A stretch of DNA of 57,239 bases from Candidatus Binatia bacterium (GTDB taxonomy: Bacteria > Eisenbacteria > RBG-16-71-46 > SZUA-252): NCBI GenBank assembly GCA_035631035.1, contig DASQJL010000114.1, positions 1-57,239 on the forward strand, read 5' to 3'. The notes beneath the pieces were generated by a model, which worked only from the letters and a program-made list of their open reading frames with translations, ran no database searches and was not told the origin of the DNA. Position numbers and translations under genes: made by a program. Each line of letters starts with the position of its first letter. The first letter of the stretch is position 1. Positions 44,356 through 53,146 of the stretch are shown here, piece after piece.

Positions 44356-45206
44356 GTCCGGGGCGCCGTGGAGGCGAGCGCCGCGCCCGCCGCTCCGCCC
44401 GCGATCTTCGAAAGTCGCTGCTGCCCCAGCCACGCCGCGCCGAGCGCGGGGACGAACTGGGGGAGGTCCCCCTCGGGCACGTGCACCACGCCCGCGAGCG
44501 ACTCGCGCGCCACGCGCGCCATCGTCTCGTAGCGGAGGATCCCCCCGATCAGCGTGAAGGGCCCCTCCATCCGCGCGCGCTTCATCAGCTGGACGGAGCG
44601 TCCCACCAGCGACACGATCGCGCCGTGCATGATGTCCGCGGGCGCCACCCCCTGCGAGAGGTGGTTGATCACCTCCGATTCCGCGAACACGGCGCACACG
44701 CCGGAGATCGGCGGGAACTCCTTCGAGGTCGCCACCAGCGGCCCGATCTCCTCGGTGGCGTAGCCCAGGTAGCGGGCCGTCTTCTCGAGGAAGGCGCCCG
44801 TCCCCGCGGCGCACTTGTCGTTCAGGCGGAAGGTCTTCACCTTGCCGCGCTCGTCGATGCGGGTCGCCTTCATCGTCTGCCCGCCGACGTCCAGGACCGT
44901 CTGGGTATCGGGGAAGAGCAAGCGGGCGCCGCGCGCCGAGGCGGTCAGGTCGGTGACGTGGATGTCGGCGAAGGGAGCCTGATGGCGCCCGTAGCCGGTC
45001 GCCACGACGTACCCCACCTGCTCGCGGTCGAGGCCGGCGTTCGCGATGAGCCGCGCGAGCGAGCCCTCGGCCACCTCGGTCAGGCGGAATCCGGTCGGCT
45101 CGAGGGCGCGGCCCAGGACCGCGCGGTCCTCGCGCAGGAGCAGGACCTTCGTGTAGGTGGAGCCGACGTCGATGCCGGCGGTGATCCGCAGGGCCCGCGC
45201 GCTCAT
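44352..45206 (-). CDS. bcrD: Class I benzoyl-CoA reductase, activase-type subunit D-like
   Basis: 284 residues of the BadF/BadG/BcrA/D ASKHA ATPase family. The phosphate-1 loop is [10 protein letters not shown] and the phosphate-2 region LDVGGQTMK. The iron-sulfur ligands are Cys132 in NDKCAAGTG and Cys171 in [12 protein letters not shown], which bridge a [4Fe-4S] cluster between two such subunits. It couples ATP hydrolysis to electron transfer to the B/C catalytic pair. [10 protein letters not shown] is closer to BcrD than BcrA. It is fourth in the C-B-A-D order and overlaps the third gene. At this length it lacks the extension of Thauera BcrA. Confidence 0.85.
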   Translation of the reverse strand: MSARALRITAGIDVGSTYTKVLLLREDRAVLGRALEPTGFRLTEVAEGSLARLIANAGLDREQVGYVVATGYGRHQAPFADIHVTDLTASARGARLLFPDTQTVLDVGGQTMKATRIDERGKVKTFRLNDKCAAGTGAFLEKTARYLGYATEEIGPLVATSKEFPPISGVCAVFAESEVINHLSQGVAPADIMHGAIVSLVGRSVQLMKRARMEGPFTLIGGILRYETMARVARESLAGVVHVPEGDLPQFVPALGAAWLGQQRLSKIAGGAAGAALASTAPRT

Positions 45207-46021
45207 GGGCGGCCCTTCCCCGCGCGCGCCGGTTCCCGGCTCGCGAGGATCTGATCGCGCGCGAAGAGCGCGGCCCCGAGCGCGCCCATGTAGTGCGACT
45301 CCTCGCTCACGTTGACCTTGAGCCCGAGCTGCCGGTTCAACGCCTCGACCATCGCCACGTTTCGCGCCACGCCGCCGGTGAAGGTGACCTCCTCCTCGAT
45401 CCCGACGCGCCAGAGCAGGCTCACCGCCCTCGAGGCGATCGACTCGTGCACGCCCAGGAGGACGTCGCCGATCTTCTTCCCCTTGCCCAGCCACGAGAGG
45501 ACCTCCGACTCGGCGAACACCGTGCAGGTGGTGCTGATCTTGACCGGCCGCTCGCCCGTGAGCGCGGTGGGCCCGAGCTCCTCGAGCGGGATGTCGAGCG
45601 CGGAGGACGCCGCGCCCAGGAAGCGCCCCGTTCCCGCGGCGCACTTGTCGTTCATGCAGAAATCCGCGATCTCGCCGCGGCCCGAGACCTTGATCGCCTT
45701 GGTGTCCTGGCCTCCCATGTCGACCACCGTGCGCGTGGCCGGGAACATGTGCACGGCGCCGCGACCGTGGCAGCTGATCTCCGTCACCTGCGTGTTGCCG
45801 AACGTCACCTTGTAGCGCCCGTAGCCGGTGCCGACGACGAACTCGACCTCCTCCTCGCGCAGCTTGCCGTCGGCGAGCGCGCCGCGAAAGGCGTTCTCCG
45901 CCGCGCGCATCACGTTCGCTCCCGTTCCGATCAGGGCGCGCCCCGCGATGACGCCCGACTCGTCCACCACGACCGCTTTCGTCTGCGTCGAGCCGACGTC
46001 CACCCCTGCCGCGTAGGCCAT
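45203..46021 (-). CDS. bcrA: Class I benzoyl-CoA reductase, activase-type subunit A-like
   Basis: 272 residues of the same ASKHA family. Motifs are [22 protein letters not shown], Cys127 in NDKCAAGTG and Cys166 in [11 protein letters not shown], and [13 protein letters not shown] near the C-terminus. It should pair with the next subunit around one [4Fe-4S] cluster and two ATP sites. Both activases are short, as in the Azoarcus (Bzd) and 3-methylbenzoyl-CoA reductase subtypes. A lone member would suggest 2-hydroxyacyl-CoA dehydratase, but two different activases next to two HgdB-like subunits favour an aromatic-ring reductase. Confidence 0.85.
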   Translation of the reverse strand: MAYAAGVDVGSTQTKAVVVDESGVIAGRALIGTGANVMRAAENAFRGALADGKLREEEVEFVVGTGYGRYKVTFGNTQVTEISCHGRGAVHMFPATRTVVDMGGQDTKAIKVSGRGEIADFCMNDKCAAGTGRFLGAASSALDIPLEELGPTALTGERPVKISTTCTVFAESEVLSWLGKGKKIGDVLLGVHESIASRAVSLLWRVGIEEEVTFTGGVARNVAMVEALNRQLGLKVNVSEESHYMGALGAALFARDQILASREPARAGKGRP

Positions 46022-46025
46022 GTCG

Positions 46026-47333
46026 CTACCTCCCCGCTCCGGCGCCGCCGGCCGGGGCCAGGCGGCGCGACACCAGTCCCTCGAAGAACGCGTCGATCCG
46101 GTTCTTGAGCTGCGCCTCGGAGACGACGCGCTGATCCATCATGTCCGACTCCACGAACAGGGTCGCCACGTCCCGCCGCTCCATGAGGGCGCGGCGGTTG
46201 TCGGCCAGCCCCGTCGAGACGGTGCGGCAGCTCTTGATCGGGTGGAACACGACGCCGTCGACCGCGTAGGTGTCGACCATCTCGGCCAGCGCGGTCGTCG
46301 GGTAGAACATGCTGTCCATCGCGTCCCGCACGCTCACGAGGAGCCCCTCGGCCAGGCTCTCGACCGGATCCCTCGGATCGTACTCGAACGCGCGATTGGC
46401 GCCCCCGGAGGCGAACCAGAGGTAGGTGGAGTTGACGAACGTGCCGCCGTGCTCGGTGAAGAGCTCGGTGAACCGCCGGAAGATCGGATAGCAGGGCACG
46501 CCCACGAACACGAGGCGGAAGCGCTCGTCGACCAGGGTCCCGATCCCCTCCCGCTGCTTCAGCTCCATCTCCTCCACCAGCTGCTCGAAATAGGTGGCGC
46601 CCTCGGGCGCGCCGCGGAATCCGTTGCACACGCCGAGGTAGATGGTGCCGTCCGAGAGTGCGTTGAAGAGCGAGGGGCGGCTTCGGTTCAGCTCCAGCAC
46701 CCGCTTCCAGCCCCGTCCCAGGCGGTTTGCGTTCTGGAGCGACTCCCGGAGGCGGTCGATGTCGAACTTCTTCCCGGTCACCTGCTCCAGCAGGGCGATC
46801 AGCTCGCGGATCTGCGCCGCGACGTAGCGGCGGTCGTTCTCGAAATCGCGGTCTCCGCGCCAGGTCTGGGCGCCGTCGGCGCGCGTCCCCGGCACGTCGA
46901 GCACGTAGCAGGGCATCCCGTACATCCGCTCCCAGATCTCGGCCCACTTCACGTAGGTGTTGCAGGCGTTCGTGAGCACCGCGATCTTGGGCGGCGGGAT
47001 CCGGCCCATCGGCAGCTCGCCGCCGCGGCGCTGCGTCGCCACGTCGGCCTTCACGTAGCCGCACAGGTCCGAGGAGTAGCCCAGGTCCTCGGCCTCGTTC
47101 AGGTACTCCTGCGCCACGTGGCGCACGGCGGTCTGGAGCGAGTTGATCTCGGGGAACACGAGCGGCAGGTCGAAGACCCGAAGCAGCTCGCCCAGGCTCC
47201 CCATGACGAACACGTACGCGCCGCCCCGTCCGTCGACCGCGGCGCGGCCCAGGTCCTCGAACCACTCGCGGAAGAGGCGCGCCCCGTCGCGATTCCCCCG
47301 TCCCACGATTTCGGCCAGCGCGGCAGGCACCAT
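46026..47333 (-). CDS. bcrB: Class I benzoyl-CoA reductase subunit B-like
   Basis: 435 residues, HgdB/BcrB family (2-hydroxyacyl-CoA dehydratase D-component fold). Cys residues that could ligate a [4Fe-4S] cluster occur in [19 protein letters not shown] and PIKSCRTVS. The N-terminal [16 protein letters not shown] and the [14 protein letters not shown] block resemble BcrB/BzdO. Length equals that of known B subunits (about 435-450). It forms the substrate-binding heterodimer with subunit C. The gene begins 9 bases after the C-subunit gene ends. Confidence 0.87.
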   Translation of the reverse strand: MVPAALAEIVGRGNRDGARLFREWFEDLGRAAVDGRGGAYVFVMGSLGELLRVFDLPLVFPEINSLQTAVRHVAQEYLNEAEDLGYSSDLCGYVKADVATQRRGGELPMGRIPPPKIAVLTNACNTYVKWAEIWERMYGMPCYVLDVPGTRADGAQTWRGDRDFENDRRYVAAQIRELIALLEQVTGKKFDIDRLRESLQNANRLGRGWKRVLELNRSRPSLFNALSDGTIYLGVCNGFRGAPEGATYFEQLVEEMELKQREGIGTLVDERFRLVFVGVPCYPIFRRFTELFTEHGGTFVNSTYLWFASGGANRAFEYDPRDPVESLAEGLLVSVRDAMDSMFYPTTALAEMVDTYAVDGVVFHPIKSCRTVSTGLADNRRALMERRDVATLFVESDMMDQRVVSEAQLKNRIDAFFEGLVSRRLAPAGGAGAGR

Positions 47334-47342
47334 GTTCGGCTC

Positions 47343-48554
47343 CTAGTCGAAGAGGAGGTTCTCGACGAAGGTCTCCAGCTGGATCTCGATCTGCTCGAAG
47401 GAGGTCATGTTCTCCTCGAACTCCGTGACGAAGTAGGGGAGGCGGGCGGCGTCCAGCGCCTGCACGTACGCGACCTGCTCCTCCAGCCCCGGCTCGCACA
47501 TCTTGGCCGCGGCGATGATGACCGCGCGGGCGCCCGAGCGCTCCACGCGCTCGAGGAGCATCCGCTCCTTGGGCTTTCGAGGGTCGTGCTGCACCGGGCT
47601 GTAGCTGGACCGGTCGAGGTAGGCCGCGGCCAGGTCGGCCAAAGGGTCCTCGCCGGCCCGCACGTCCTCCAGGATCCAGCGGAGGCCGATCAGCAGATCG
47701 TCGTCCACGACGTAGCAGGAGCGGCCGACGGCGCGGATCAGGTCGAGCGGCGGCTGCTCGCAGAACCCTCCCTCGAAGACGACCCGGATCCGGTCCTGCG
47801 CGCGCGCCGGACGCGACTCCAATCGTGGCAGCACGGCGCGGAGCACCTCGTTGTGCTCCTCGCGCGGGACCAGCCCGCCCACCGCCGTGAGCGCGTACGC
47901 TTCGTGCGCGGCCACCAGCCAGGGACGCTCGCGGCGGATCGCATAGAGGCCGCGCAGGAGCCTCCGGTTCTCGTTGAAGACGCCGATGGAGCGGCGGAGA
48001 TCCTCGTCGCGAACCTTGCGCTCGGCGACCGCCTCGATCGCGCGGCGCAGGCGGTCGTACTCGCCGCGCAGGTAGGGCGCGGCGCTCGGCGAAGCCGCGT
48101 TCTGGGGCAGGTAGAGGATCTGGCAGGGGTAGGCGAAATTGCGCCCCCAGACCGCCGCCAGGTTTCGCGCGGCGTCGCAGATCGGATGGGTCACGAACAG
48201 CTCCAGCGTCACGACCTGGGTGAGCGCCAGCTCGAGCGAGGTCTTGATGATGGAGCAGAGATAGGAGCCGAACCGCGACTCGGCGTGCCCCGCCTCGATC
48301 GGCGCGCCGCGCACCTTGAACGGGAGGAGTCCCGCGGCGTTCGCGATCTCCTCCGGGAAGTAGACCTGGAAGTGACCGACCACGCGGCCGCCCCCCTCGC
48401 GCCAGCGGCGCACCGTCGGGAAGGAGACGTCCTCGACCAGGTCCTGACAGGCCGAGAGCATCCCTTCGAGGTCGTGCCCCTTCCACTCGGGGAAGACCGG
48501 GGTCGCGGCCGCGCGCGCTCCGCTCGATGCCGCGCGGGCGGGACCGGCGCTCAT
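47343..48554 (-). CDS. bcrC: Class I benzoyl-CoA reductase subunit C-like
   Basis: 403 residues, HgdB/BcrC family; start overlaps the dch stop (ATGA). Typical elements are [21 protein letters not shown], the Cys in [13 protein letters not shown], and [12 protein letters not shown] close to the C-terminus, followed by [19 protein letters not shown], which is very like BcrC/BadD/BzdN. The Cys set should bind a second [4Fe-4S] cluster at the active site. With B it holds benzoyl-CoA, which is reduced by two electrons to a cyclic dienoyl-CoA at the cost of ATP. The reductase is oxygen-sensitive, implying anaerobic growth. Confidence 0.88.
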   Translation of the reverse strand: MSAGPARAASSGARAAATPVFPEWKGHDLEGMLSACQDLVEDVSFPTVRRWREGGGRVVGHFQVYFPEEIANAAGLLPFKVRGAPIEAGHAESRFGSYLCSIIKTSLELALTQVVTLELFVTHPICDAARNLAAVWGRNFAYPCQILYLPQNAASPSAAPYLRGEYDRLRRAIEAVAERKVRDEDLRRSIGVFNENRRLLRGLYAIRRERPWLVAAHEAYALTAVGGLVPREEHNEVLRAVLPRLESRPARAQDRIRVVFEGGFCEQPPLDLIRAVGRSCYVVDDDLLIGLRWILEDVRAGEDPLADLAAAYLDRSSYSPVQHDPRKPKERMLLERVERSGARAVIIAAAKMCEPGLEEQVAYVQALDAARLPYFVTEFEENMTSFEQIEIQLETFVENLLFD

Positions 48555-49315
48555 CGGTGCTCCCACGCGGGCGTCCGCTTCTCGGTGAAGGCGCGCAGCC
48601 CCTCCAGCGCGTCGCGCGTCTCCATGACCTCCTCGACGTAGATCGCAGCCGCGGCCTGGAGCGCATCGGGCCTCGTGCGGCCGACCGCCGCGCGGAGCGT
48701 GCGCTTGGTGAGCCGGAGTGCGGCGGCGCTGTGGCGGGCGCAGCGCTCCGCCAGCGAGCGCGCCTCGGCCTCGACGGCGTCGTCGGGGACGACGCGCTGG
48801 ACCAGCCCCGCCTCGGCGGCGCGCCGGGCGGCAATGGCGTCGCCGGTGAAGAGGATCTCGGCCGCGTGGCCGTAGGGGCCGCGTCGCGGGAGGAGGGCGC
48901 AGGCGATCGGCGCGGTGACGCCGAGCAGGATCTCCGGCTGGCCGAAGGAGGCGCCCTCGCCGGCCACGACGATGTCCGCCGCCTGGACCAGCTCGAACCC
49001 GCCCCCGAGGCAGCGGCCGCGCACGGCCGCGATCACGGGGACCGGAAGCGAAGCGATCGCTTCGACCGTGCCCACCATCTCGGGAATCAGGTCGCGGAAG
49101 GACGGCGGCAGGTGCTCTCCGACGTCCGCGCCCGCCGAGAAGTGCCTGCCGGTCGCAGCGAGGACCACGGCCCGTACGCCCGGCTCGTCGCGGAGCCGGA
49201 GCGAGGCCTCGCGCAGCTCGCGAAGGACCGCGCGCGTCAGCACGTTGAGCGGCGGGTGATCGAGCGTGAGGGTCGCGATGCCCGCGTCCACTTCCATCCG
49301 AACGTTCATGCCCAC
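48551..49315 (-). CDS. dch: Cyclohexa-1,5-dienecarbonyl-CoA hydratase (Dch-like enoyl-CoA hydratase)
   Basis: 254 residues of the crotonase fold. The oxyanion-hole segments are [14 protein letters not shown] and [13 protein letters not shown]. The EH after GADVG and the LGQPEI-like [23 protein letters not shown] stretch match known dienoyl-CoA hydratases (Dch, BzdW), not general fatty-acid hydratases. It adds water to the dienoyl-CoA made by the reductase, giving 6-hydroxycyclohex-1-ene-carbonyl-CoA. Neighbours supply the steps before and after. A general enoyl-CoA hydratase is the fallback reading. Confidence 0.82.
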   Translation of the reverse strand: MGMNVRMEVDAGIATLTLDHPPLNVLTRAVLRELREASLRLRDEPGVRAVVLAATGRHFSAGADVGEHLPPSFRDLIPEMVGTVEAIASLPVPVIAAVRGRCLGGGFELVQAADIVVAGEGASFGQPEILLGVTAPIACALLPRRGPYGHAAEILFTGDAIAARRAAEAGLVQRVVPDDAVEAEARSLAERCARHSAAALRLTKRTLRAAVGRTRPDALQAAAAIYVEEVMETRDALEGLRAFTEKRTPAWEHR

Positions 49316-49324
49316 GGCCTCCTT

Positions 49325-50074
49325 CTAGACGTACTGCCCGCCGTCCACCTTGAGGACCTGTCCCGTCACGTGCCGCGCGCCCGCCGAGCAGAGCCACGCC
49401 ACGGCCGACGCGCAGTCCTCGGGCTCGGCGATCCTCCCCACCGCGCTCTCTTCGATCGCAGCCTCGACGAAGCGGTCGGGCAGCGGCGCGGTCATCGGGG
49501 TCTTCACCATTCCCGGCGCGACGACGTTCACCGTCACGCCCGACCGACCGAGCTCCTTCGCCAGCGACTTCGAGAGCGCGACCATGCCCCCCTTGGAGGC
49601 GGCGTAGTTGGCCTGCCCCGCCTTCCCCCGAAGGCCGTTGATCGAGGCGATGTTCACGATGCGCCCCCATCCGCGGTCCCGGAGCACCGCGCCGGCCGCG
49701 CGGCTCCAGAGGAAACAGCCGGTGAGGTTCACGCCGATGACGTCGTCCCACTGGGCGGGCGTCATCTTCCAGCTCACCGCGTCGGCGGTGATCCCGGCCG
49801 CGCAGACGAGGATGTCCAGGCGGCCGAACGCGGCCACGACGTCCTGGATCGCCCGCTCGGCGAACGCCGCGTCACGGACGTCCCCCTGCAGGCGCAGCCC
49901 GCGCCGCCCGGCGGCTTCGATCCCCTGGAGCACTCGCGACCCGGCGGCCTCGAAGCGCGCGTCCATCACGGCGACGTCGCACCCCTCGCGCGCCAGCGCG
50001 AGCGCGATCGCCGCTCCGATTCCCGAGGCGCCCCCGGTCACGACCGCGGCGCGCCCTTGGAGGCCCAGGTCCAC
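49325..50074 (-). CDS. Short-chain dehydrogenase/reductase (FabG-like) in the benzoyl-CoA operon
   Basis: 249 residues from a GTG with complement at 50072-50074, just after the oah stop. The Rossmann motif is TGGASGIG, followed by CAAGI, catalytic Ser in NIASINGL, and YAASK with Tyr and Lys. It ends with the SDR tail LKVDGGQYV. Likely NAD(P)-dependent oxidation of a hydroxyacyl-CoA, such as 3-hydroxypimeloyl-CoA after ring opening, in the manner of the SDR found in Azoarcus bzd clusters. The exact substrate is inferred from context. Confidence 0.8.
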   Translation of the reverse strand: MDLGLQGRAAVVTGGASGIGAAIALALAREGCDVAVMDARFEAAGSRVLQGIEAAGRRGLRLQGDVRDAAFAERAIQDVVAAFGRLDILVCAAGITADAVSWKMTPAQWDDVIGVNLTGCFLWSRAAGAVLRDRGWGRIVNIASINGLRGKAGQANYAASKGGMVALSKSLAKELGRSGVTVNVVAPGMVKTPMTAPLPDRFVEAAIEESAVGRIAEPEDCASAVAWLCSAGARHVTGQVLKVDGGQYV

Positions 50075-50079
50075 GGCCC

Positions 50080-51204
50080 TCAGCTCCCCGCCGGCTCCGG
50101 AATGGCCGGCGCCGCCGGCGGCTGGCACTGCGGCGAGATCGCGCGGTAGAGCTCGTCGTCCCAGGGATGCCCCTCCGCCAGCATCTGGCGGAGCTTGATG
50201 AAGTCCACCTCGCGCTTCCCCTTGGGCCCTTCGTGGAAGGCGCGGAACCCGGCGCGCGCCTCGGTCATCATGTTGAGCGCGAGCCAGTCGCGATTGGTCC
50301 CGCTGTTCGCCTGCCAGTGGTGGAGCTTGTGCTTGCGGAGGCTCGCGATCGTCTTCGCGGTACAGTCGGGCATGAGCATCAGGAGCTTGGCGCAGAGCGA
50401 CTCGACGGCCTTATCGAGGAGCGAGAGATCGGTCTTCGCGCGCGCGAAGGTCTCCTTGGCGAGGATCAGGTCGGGCCCGGTGCGGAAGTCGCCGTAGACG
50501 ATCCGTCCCATCTCGTCCAGGAAGCGGTCGGTGACCACGAGCGGATTCGGGATCCACCGCCCGTCCAGGCGCAGGACCGGCACCACTTCGTTCACGAGGC
50601 CCAGGAACATCGCGCGGTGCGCGCTCCAGGTCTCGCAGAGCACCGCGCTCTCGATGGCGCGGCCGAAGCCGACGTAGACGGGGAGGAAATCGGTCGACCC
50701 GCCGTCGGGCGCCGAGCCGTGCTTCGGGCCCGCCTGTCCGAAGCGAGCGGTGTCCACGGCGACGCTGAAGTCGCAGGCCATCCCGATCTCCTGGCCGCCG
50801 CCGATCCGCATCCCGTTCACGCGGTTCACCACCGGCTTGTCGCACGCGAGGATCGCGTCGATCATGTCGTTGAAGACCCGCATGTACTGCTTGTACTCCT
50901 GCGGATTCCCCGCGTAGTAGGTCGCGTACTCCTCGGTGTTGCCGCCCGTGCAGAACGACTTGTCCCCCGTCGCCGTGAAGACGACCGAGACCACGCGCCG
51001 GTCCAGGCTGGCCTGCCGGAACGCGATCCCCACCTCGCGCGCCATGTCCGTGGTGTAGCTGTTCAGCTGCTTCGGGTTGTCCAGGACGATCCACGCGTGG
51101 AACAGGCCGTCGGCGGCGCGCCCGCACGGATCGAGGGCGGGGCGCATCTCGTAGCCGATGTGCTGGAAGCGGTACTCCGGAAACAGCGTGTGGTCCTTCA
51201 GCAT
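50080..51204 (-). CDS. oah: 6-oxocyclohex-1-ene-1-carbonyl-CoA hydrolase (Oah/BamA-like)
   Basis: 374 residues, the usual length for Oah (about 375), much longer than a plain crotonase. The oxyanion-hole segments are KSFCTGGNTEEYATYYAGNP and GMRIGGGQEIGMACDF. The pattern GNTEEYATYYAGNPQEYKQYMRVFNDM is the standard diagnostic for BamA/BzdY/Oah. It adds water and hydrolytically opens the ring to 3-hydroxypimelyl-CoA. This is a widely used marker gene for anaerobic aromatic degradation, and its presence strongly supports the operon call. Confidence 0.93.
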   Translation of the reverse strand: MLKDHTLFPEYRFQHIGYEMRPALDPCGRAADGLFHAWIVLDNPKQLNSYTTDMAREVGIAFRQASLDRRVVSVVFTATGDKSFCTGGNTEEYATYYAGNPQEYKQYMRVFNDMIDAILACDKPVVNRVNGMRIGGGQEIGMACDFSVAVDTARFGQAGPKHGSAPDGGSTDFLPVYVGFGRAIESAVLCETWSAHRAMFLGLVNEVVPVLRLDGRWIPNPLVVTDRFLDEMGRIVYGDFRTGPDLILAKETFARAKTDLSLLDKAVESLCAKLLMLMPDCTAKTIASLRKHKLHHWQANSGTNRDWLALNMMTEARAGFRAFHEGPKGKREVDFIKLRQMLAEGHPWDDELYRAISPQCQPPAAPAIPEPAGS

Positions 51205-51259
51205 CGTTCTCTCCCGCGCGCCGCGCGCGCTCGTGCGGGGCGGCTTCCGCCCCGCGACC

Positions 51260-52303
51260 CTAGGGCTCGAGGATGGCCCGCTTCTGGATCTCGTGATCGG
51301 CCACGCGGCGCACGACCTCGGGGCCGTCGCGCAGCGGATGCCGCTCGATGAACGGATGGAGCGTGACGCGCCCCGACGTGACCATGCGAAGCGCCTCGGG
51401 GTAGAGCTCGGGGCGGCAGCCCCAGGTGCCCTGCGCCGTCGCGTCGAAGGCCATGAGGTTGCTCAGCCGGAGCTGGACCTTGTCGAGGGTGAACCCCACG
51501 ACCATCAGGATTCCCGCCGTTCCGAGGAGGCCGAACGCCGTCTCCTGCCCCGCCGCCGTCCCGGAGCATTCGAAGATCTTCCAGCCGTGCGGGGCCACGC
51601 CCCACGCCTTGGCGCGCGCCGCGATCTCCTTCTTCAGCGCCTTGAAGTCCGTCGCCGAGGGATCGAGCGCCAGGCTCGCGCCATGCGCCGCGATCCCCGC
51701 AAGCTTCGCCGCGTCCACGTCCAGCACCACCACGCGCGCGCCGAAGGCGGCCGCGATCTGCACCGCGTAGCCGCCCACGCCGCCCGCGCCCACGACGATC
51801 GCGAGATCGCCGGGACGGAGACCGCTGCGGACGATCGCCTGGTAGGGCGTCGTCACGGCGTCGGCCACGACCGAGAGGTCGGCCAGCGAATAGCCGTTCC
51901 GCTCCGTGACGGGGCAAAGCCCGCGCGCGGGGACGGCGACCCGCTCCGCGAACCCCCCATCGAGATCGTTCCCCGGCATGATCTGGCTCCGGCACGCGTT
52001 CCCCCGCCCCGAGCGGCAGAGGTCGCATTCGCCGCACGGGATGACGGAGGGAACGATCACCTCGCGTCCGATCCACTCGCGGCACTCCGGCGCCGCCTCG
52101 TCCACGACGCCGCTTACCTCGTGGCCGAGCGTGATCGGGAGCGGATGGCGGGTCGGAACGCCGTCCCGCCAGAAACCGATGTCGGTGTGGCAGACGCCGC
52201 ACCCGGCGACGCGCACGACGACTTCCCCCGCGCGCGGCTCGGGTTCGGGAACGTCGACGACGGCAAGTGGCGCGCCGGAGGCGTTGAGACGGATCGCTTT
52301 CAT
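51260..52303 (-). CDS. had: 6-hydroxycyclohex-1-ene-1-carbonyl-CoA dehydrogenase (Had-like zinc alcohol dehydrogenase)
   Basis: 347 residues, start overlapping the TetR-gene stop (ATGA). Catalytic zinc ligands are Cys in GCGVCHTD and His/Glu in LGHEVSG. Structural zinc Cys are in PCGECDLCRSGRGNACR. The NAD-binding motif is VGAGGVGGYAVQ. VCHTDIGFWRDGVPTRHPLPITLGHE and MPGNDLDGGFAE resemble Had/BamQ/BzdX. It oxidises the Dch product to the 6-oxo compound that Oah opens. The 55-base gap to oah is the only sizeable one in the operon. Confidence 0.88.
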   Translation of the reverse strand: MKAIRLNASGAPLAVVDVPEPEPRAGEVVVRVAGCGVCHTDIGFWRDGVPTRHPLPITLGHEVSGVVDEAAPECREWIGREVIVPSVIPCGECDLCRSGRGNACRSQIMPGNDLDGGFAERVAVPARGLCPVTERNGYSLADLSVVADAVTTPYQAIVRSGLRPGDLAIVVGAGGVGGYAVQIAAAFGARVVVLDVDAAKLAGIAAHGASLALDPSATDFKALKKEIAARAKAWGVAPHGWKIFECSGTAAGQETAFGLLGTAGILMVVGFTLDKVQLRLSNLMAFDATAQGTWGCRPELYPEALRMVTSGRVTLHPFIERHPLRDGPEVVRRVADHEIQKRAILEP

Positions 52304-53004
52304 GGCTTTCTCCGGGAACGGTTCGGCGCGGCGGGGCTCTTGGAGTTCTTGGGGTTCTTGCGGTTGTCGAGGCCCGCCAGGAACAGGTCCGTGAAGCGGT
52401 CGCCCAGCTCCGCGGCCTGCAGCGATCCCTCGGGCCGGTACCAGCGCGCGATCCAGTTGATCGCGCCGAGCATGGCGAACGCGGCGACCTTGGGGTCGGT
52501 CTTCCGGAACGCTCCGGCGCGGATGCCGGACGCCAGGATCCGGCGGAGCTCGCGCTCGTAGCGGTCGCGGGCCGCGATGATCTCCGCCCGCGGCCCTTTC
52601 GAGAACGCGGTGACCTCGAAGGCGAGCGGCGACCCCTCGAGCGTGTCGGTCATGACGCGCACGTGCTCGCGGATCACGTGCCCCAGCCGCTCGCGCGCGG
52701 TCGGTAGCCGCCGGGTCTCGGCGAGGATCCGGTCCAGCTCGGCGAGCGAGTCCTTGTGGCACTCGTACAGGATCGCTTCCTTGTCGGGGAAATAGTGGTA
52801 GAGCGCCGTCTTGCGCACGCCCAGGCGGCGCGCGATGTCGTCGAGGGTGGTTCGGTGGTAGCCGCGATGGCGAAAGGCCCGGAGCGCGGCGTGGAGGATC
52901 TCCTCCCGGCGGCGCTCGCGCTTGGCGCGAATGCGCGGGGAGCGCGTTTTCGCGGCGGGGGTGCGCATGGTGCGCACGGAACGTACGGCGGCGGCTTCGG
53001 CCAT
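52300..53004 (-). CDS. TetR-family transcriptional regulator of the benzoyl-CoA operon
   Basis: 234 residues; ATG after GGGAGG. The N-terminal helix-turn-helix is clear (REEILHAALRAFRHRGYHRTTLDDIARRLGVRKTALYHYFPDKEAIL region, about 33-78). The C-terminal ligand domain is of the TetR_C_17/KstR2-like kind, frequently responsive to CoA thioesters. It is the first gene of the operon and overlaps had, so it likely represses its own operon until an aromatic acyl-CoA binds. This differs from BzdR of Azoarcus, an XRE-type regulator. The C-terminal tail is basic (NRSRRKP). Confidence 0.88.
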   Translation of the reverse strand: MAEAAAVRSVRTMRTPAAKTRSPRIRAKRERRREEILHAALRAFRHRGYHRTTLDDIARRLGVRKTALYHYFPDKEAILYECHKDSLAELDRILAETRRLPTARERLGHVIREHVRVMTDTLEGSPLAFEVTAFSKGPRAEIIAARDRYERELRRILASGIRAGAFRKTDPKVAAFAMLGAINWIARWYRPEGSLQAAELGDRFTDLFLAGLDNRKNPKNSKSPAAPNRSRRKP

Positions 53005-53045
53005 CGGTCACCCTCCCGAAGAAATTTGAACCGATGGTCGAAGAT

Positions 53046-53086
53046 TGAATCCGGGTTCAGGGCCTGTCACCTGACAAGGTGTCAGG
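53046..53086. promoter_or_regulatory. Two inverted repeats upstream of the TetR gene, candidate operators
   Basis: A near-palindrome TGAATCCGGGTTCA (53046-53059, six of seven pairs) and a perfect CCTGACA-3 bases-TGTCAGG (53070-53086) lie 42-82 bases upstream of the regulator start in the otherwise empty 142-base gap. Reading the minus strand, TTGTCA within the second repeat could be a -35 box. Spacing and position fit TetR binding, which normally covers a short palindrome over its own promoter. Confidence 0.45.
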
Positions 53087-53146
53087 GATACCAAAGGAGG
53101 ATGCGGCGTCTGCGCCGCTGGAGACGGGGTTGGAGGAGCGGCCCGG

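Noticed and set aside
44352-48554. 2-hydroxyglutaryl-CoA dehydratase as the identity of the four-subunit complex
   Set aside because: That enzyme uses one activase and does not come with Oah, Had and Dch. Two distinct activases and the pathway genes favour an aromatic-ring reductase.
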